NCBI RefSeq assembly: GCF_002855515.1
Contig: NZ_PKRP01000007.1
Coordinates: 124,001-188,000, forward strand
DNA length: 64,000 nt
Direction of reading: 5' to 3'
Source: Rhizobium sp. TH135
GTDB lineage: Bacteria; Pseudomonadota; Alphaproteobacteria; Rhizobiales; Rhizobiaceae
Part shown: positions 61,418 through 64,000 of the stretch, piece after piece
Numbering within the stretch: position 1 is the first letter of the stretch
How the letters are laid out: every line of letters starts with the position of its first letter
Made by a program: the position numbers and the translations under genes
The notes under the pieces: model-generated
The model's database searches: none
What the model was told of the DNA's origin: nothing
The model's input: only the letters and a program-made list of their open reading frames with translations

Positions 61418-61564
61418 AGCCTCCATCTCGGTTCGGGGGGAGATGCATTCACTGCAGCCCGTTCCGCTGGAGGAGTCCGGCCAGAGATCAGGTCCGGAGC
61501 CAGCATGTGGCCCGCAAGGGCGTTTCGCCATCCGTAGGAGACCGGACGGCGCTGGGAGGATGAC

Positions 61565-62908
61565 ATGATGAAATCGCTTTACATGAAAGGCCTGCTTGCT
61601 GCCGGAACGGTCGCCTGTTCGATGAGTTTCGGCACAGTGGTGGCGCATGCCGACGAAAAGGAACTGACGCTCTGCTGGGCCGCATGGGACCCGGCAAACG
61701 CCCTCGTCGAACTCAGCAAGGGCTTTGAGGCGTCGTCCGGCATCAAGATGAAATTCGAGTTCGTGCCATGGCCGAACTTCGCCGACCGCATGCTCAATGA
61801 ACTCAACTCGGGCGGCAAGCTCTGCGACCTAATGATTGGCGACAGCCAGTGGATCGGCGGCGCCGCCGAGAACGGCTGGTATGTGAAGCTCAACGAGTTC
61901 TTCGACAAGGAAGGCATCAAGATGGATGCCTTCGTACCGGCAACGGTCACGGGCTATTCCGAATGGCCGAAGAACACCCCGAACTACTGGTCGCTGCCGG
62001 CCTTCGGTGACGTTGTCGGCTGGACCTATCGCAAGGACTGGTTCGAACGCCCGGAAATCCAGACGGCCTTCAAGGAAAAGTACGGTCGCGACCTGACGCC
62101 GCCAGCAACTTTCGACGAACTGAAGCAGGTTGCCGAATTCTTCCAGGGCCGCGAGATCGACGGCAAGACCGTCTACGGCGCCTCGATCTATACTGAGCGC
62201 GGCTCGGAAGGCATCACGATGGGCGTGATGGACGTGCTCTACAGCTATGGCTTCAAGTACGACAATCCGGAAAAGCCCTATGAAATGGAAGGCTTCGTGA
62301 ATTCTGAAGGCGCCGTAAAGGGACTCGAATTCTACAAGTCGCTCTACGACTGCTGCGTCGCGCCGGGCACGTCCAACACCTACATGGGCGAAGGCATCGA
62401 CGCCTACAAGTCGGGTCAGGTCGCCATGCAGATGAACTTCGCCTTCACTTGGCCGGGGTTCGAGGCGGATCCGAATGTCGGCGGCGGCAAGACCGGCTAT
62501 CTCGTCAATCCCGCAGGCCCCGGCGGCGAGAAGTTCGCCCAGCTCGGCGGCCAGGGCATTTCGGTCGTCGCCAACACCGACAACATGGACGGCGCACTCG
62601 CCTACATCAAATGGTTCGCCCAGAAGGATGTACAGGACAAGTGGTGGTCCATGGGCGGCTTCTCCTGCCTTAGCGCCGTGGTCGAAGATCCGAACTTCGC
62701 CAAGAGCCAGCCCTATGCACAGACCTTCCTCGACAGCATGGCAATCGTGAAGGACTTCTGGGCAGAGCCGTCCTATGCCTCGCTCCTCCAGGCATCGCAG
62801 AAGCGGTTCCACGACTATGTCGTGGCTGGCAACGGCACAGCCAAAGAAGCGCTGGACGGGCTGATCGCCGATTGGACGGAAACCTTCGAGGACGAAGGCA
62901 AGCTCTGA
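61565..62908 (+). CDS. Sugar ABC transporter substrate-binding protein
   Basis: A 447-residue family 1 binding protein. Two consecutive ATGs (61565, 61568) follow GGGAGGATGAC. Signal peptide MMKSLYMKGLLAAGTVACSMSFGTVVAHADE. Mature part: LTLCWAAWDPANALVELSKGFEASSGIKMKFEFVPWPNFADRMLNELNSGGKLCDLMIGDSQWIGGAAENGWYV, and GEGIDAYKSGQVAMQMNFAFTWPG. The first gene of a carbohydrate uptake operon controlled by the divergent LacI protein. The sugar is unknown. Confidence 0.93.
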   Translation: MMKSLYMKGLLAAGTVACSMSFGTVVAHADEKELTLCWAAWDPANALVELSKGFEASSGIKMKFEFVPWPNFADRMLNELNSGGKLCDLMIGDSQWIGGAAENGWYVKLNEFFDKEGIKMDAFVPATVTGYSEWPKNTPNYWSLPAFGDVVGWTYRKDWFERPEIQTAFKEKYGRDLTPPATFDELKQVAEFFQGREIDGKTVYGASIYTERGSEGITMGVMDVLYSYGFKYDNPEKPYEMEGFVNSEGAVKGLEFYKSLYDCCVAPGTSNTYMGEGIDAYKSGQVAMQMNFAFTWPGFEADPNVGGGKTGYLVNPAGPGGEKFAQLGGQGISVVANTDNMDGALAYIKWFAQKDVQDKWWSMGGFSCLSAVVEDPNFAKSQPYAQTFLDSMAIVKDFWAEPSYASLLQASQKRFHDYVVAGNGTAKEALDGLIADWTETFEDEGKL

Positions 62909-62927
62909 CAGAAAAAGAGCTTGGCTC

Positions 62928-62984
62928 CCGGACCAGTTGTCCGGAAGGCCGTCCCTCAATCTCTCCCCCGGCGATCCGGGGGAG
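62928..62984 (+). other. Tandem RNA hairpins after the sugar binding-protein gene
   Basis: CCGGAC (62928-62933) pairs with GTCCGG (62939-62944), and CTCCCCCGG (62963-62971) pairs with CCGGGGGAG (62976-62984). The first begins 20 bases after the stop codon; neither has a U tract. They occupy the 213-base gap before the permease gene. Nothing else is seen in the gap. Confidence 0.65.
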
Positions 62985-63121
62985 ACCTCCCAAAGCCAGC
63001 GTTGCCGCCGGCACCAACCCTTTAAACCACAGGCCGGCACACCCCGAACTTTGCCTCGTTGCCTCAAGGGACAAGGCACAGTGCGCGGCCGCCCTTTGGA
63101 AACGCCACACGGATCCGGACG

Positions 63122-64000
63122 ATGACCGATACCCCCGCAGACCGCCTCGCCCGCGCTACGCCAAAACCGGTCGCAAAACGCATCCGGGGTTTGAGCGACA
63201 GGGCCATTGCCTGGATCTTCGTGGCACCCACGATCTTCCTGCTTCTGGCGGTCAACATATTCCCGCTGATCTGGACCATCCGCCTGTCCTTCACGAACTT
63301 CGCCGCGAACAAACCGAATGCGGAAGTGAAATGGGTCGGGTTGCGCAACTACGAGCGCATCCTGACGGACGCCGACACCTGGGCGAACATGCAGACGACC
63401 GCCCATTTCCTCATCTGGACGATCTTCTTCCAGGTGCTGATCGGCTTCACCCTGGCATGGCTGATCAACCGCAAGTTCAAGGGCAACGACCTCGTAACGA
63501 CACTGATCGTCATCCCGATGATGCTTTCGCCCGCCGTGGTCGGCAACTTCTGGACCTTCCTCTACCAGCCACAGATCGGCCTCGTGAACTACGTCGTCGA
63601 ATTCCTGACCGGCATTCCTGCCGACAGCTTCTCGATGCTTGGCCCCGGTGGCTGGGCGCGCTGGGCGATCGTCATCGTCGACACCTGGATGTGGACGCCC
63701 TTCGTCATGCTGATCTGCCTGGCCGGTCTGCGCTCCATACCCGACCACATCTATGAAGCAGCCGAAGTCGACCGCGCATCGAAGTGGCGGCAATTCTGGA
63801 CGATCACCCTGCCGATGGCACTGCCTTTCCTGATGCTCGCGGTCCTGTTTCGCGGCATCGAGAACTTCCGGATGTTCGACCTCGTGGTCCTTCTCACCGG
63901 CGGGGGACCGGGGGACGAGACGCTGCTCGCCTCGATCGACCTGAAGCGCGAGGCCTTCGAGAAATGGCGGACCGGCTATTCCAGCGCCTATGCGATTGTC
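63122..64000 (+). CDS. Sugar ABC transporter permease, MalF/UgpA family (partial)
   Basis: The 5' 293 codons of a permease that runs off the window end. The start ATG 63122 has only a weak GGA upstream. Family blocks: RAIAWIFVAPTIFLLLAVNIFPLIWTIRLSFTNF, VGLRNYERILTD, PMMLSPAVVGNFWTFLYQPQIGLVNYV, and the EAA loop EAAEVDRASKWRQFWTITLPMALPFLMLA, then TGGGPGDETLLASI. It should be the first of two permeases of the importer. Confidence 0.93.
   Translation, partial: MTDTPADRLARATPKPVAKRIRGLSDRAIAWIFVAPTIFLLLAVNIFPLIWTIRLSFTNFAANKPNAEVKWVGLRNYERILTDADTWANMQTTAHFLIWTIFFQVLIGFTLAWLINRKFKGNDLVTTLIVIPMMLSPAVVGNFWTFLYQPQIGLVNYVVEFLTGIPADSFSMLGPGGWARWAIVIVDTWMWTPFVMLICLAGLRSIPDHIYEAAEVDRASKWRQFWTITLPMALPFLMLAVLFRGIENFRMFDLVVLLTGGGPGDETLLASIDLKREAFEKWRTGYSSAYAIV

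Noticed and set aside
62872..63756. 294-codon + strand open frame after the sugar binding protein
   Set aside because: Out of frame with the permease that starts at 63122, whose MalF-type motifs continue to the window end.
61829..63793. 654-codon minus-strand open frame across the sugar binding protein and permease
   Set aside because: Spans two real + strand genes and their hairpin-containing gap; no recognisable domain.

Overview
The window looks like part of the accessory genome (large plasmid, chromid or genomic catabolic region) of a Rhizobiaceae-type alphaproteobacterium. The evidence is the high GC content with strong GC3 bias (many long antisense shadow ORFs), the density of ABC/TRAP importers each beside its own GntR, LysR, TetR or LacI regulator, tightly overlapped (ATGA/TGATG) operons, and a catabolic gene mix typical of rhizobia and agrobacteria. 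The species is inferred, not proven. I see no tRNA, rRNA, CRISPR, insertion sequence, phage or replication genes. No gap between genes exceeds 300 bases.

Layout. (1) 1-7.6 kb: end of an AraC regulator, a TonB-dependent ferric-siderophore receptor, and a divergent operon for a siderophore-binding protein, two FecCD permeases, an ATPase and a siderophore-interacting reductase. (2) 7.7-13.9 kb: TetR regulator, a DgcA/StcD-like old-yellow-enzyme demethylase and a GbcA/GbcB-like Rieske demethylase pair with a LysR regulator, suggesting quaternary-amine (betaine) demethylation. (3) 14.1-16.8 kb: a CIA30-domain protein, an alpha/beta hydrolase and an orphan homologue of BciA (divinyl chlorophyllide 8-vinyl reductase). 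(4) 16.9-24 kb: shikimate/quinate catabolic operon (QuiC-type dehydroshikimate dehydratase, an AroQ-type enzyme with altered active site, TRAP importer, quinate/shikimate dehydrogenase) under a TetR regulator with a clear operator. (5) 24.1-32.1 kb: AmiC/AmiR antitermination system with promoter, leader hairpins and terminator, driving a dipeptide-type ABC importer and a formamidase/acetamidase. (6) 32.2-38.1 kb: GntR regulator and a polar amino acid importer with a class V aminotransferase and a dihydropyrimidinase. (7) 38.1-46.5 kb: two divergent operons that together encode a complete branched-chain-type ABC importer, two paralogous aldo/keto reductases (one fused to a RidA-like domain), a TIGR04076-type small protein and a GntR regulator. 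(8) 46.6-53.4 kb: BASS-family transporter with LysR; then GntR, amino acid ABC importer without ATPase, and a gamma-glutamyltransferase. (9) 53.6-60 kb: LysR and an RND efflux pair preceded by a catalytically degenerate esterase homologue; the pump gene carries a homopolymer frameshift near its start. (10) 60.3-64 kb: LacI regulator with a twin operator, and the start of a sugar ABC importer operon (permease cut by the window end).

The strongest candidates for something new are: the two-armed operon module at 38-46.5 kb with its AKR-RidA fusion; the AroQ homologue lacking two catalytic residues; the orphan BciA; the AmiR-type leader placed in front of its own regulators; and a recurring RNA hairpin 14-20 bases after the stop codon of every periplasmic binding-protein gene that is not translationally coupled to its neighbour.
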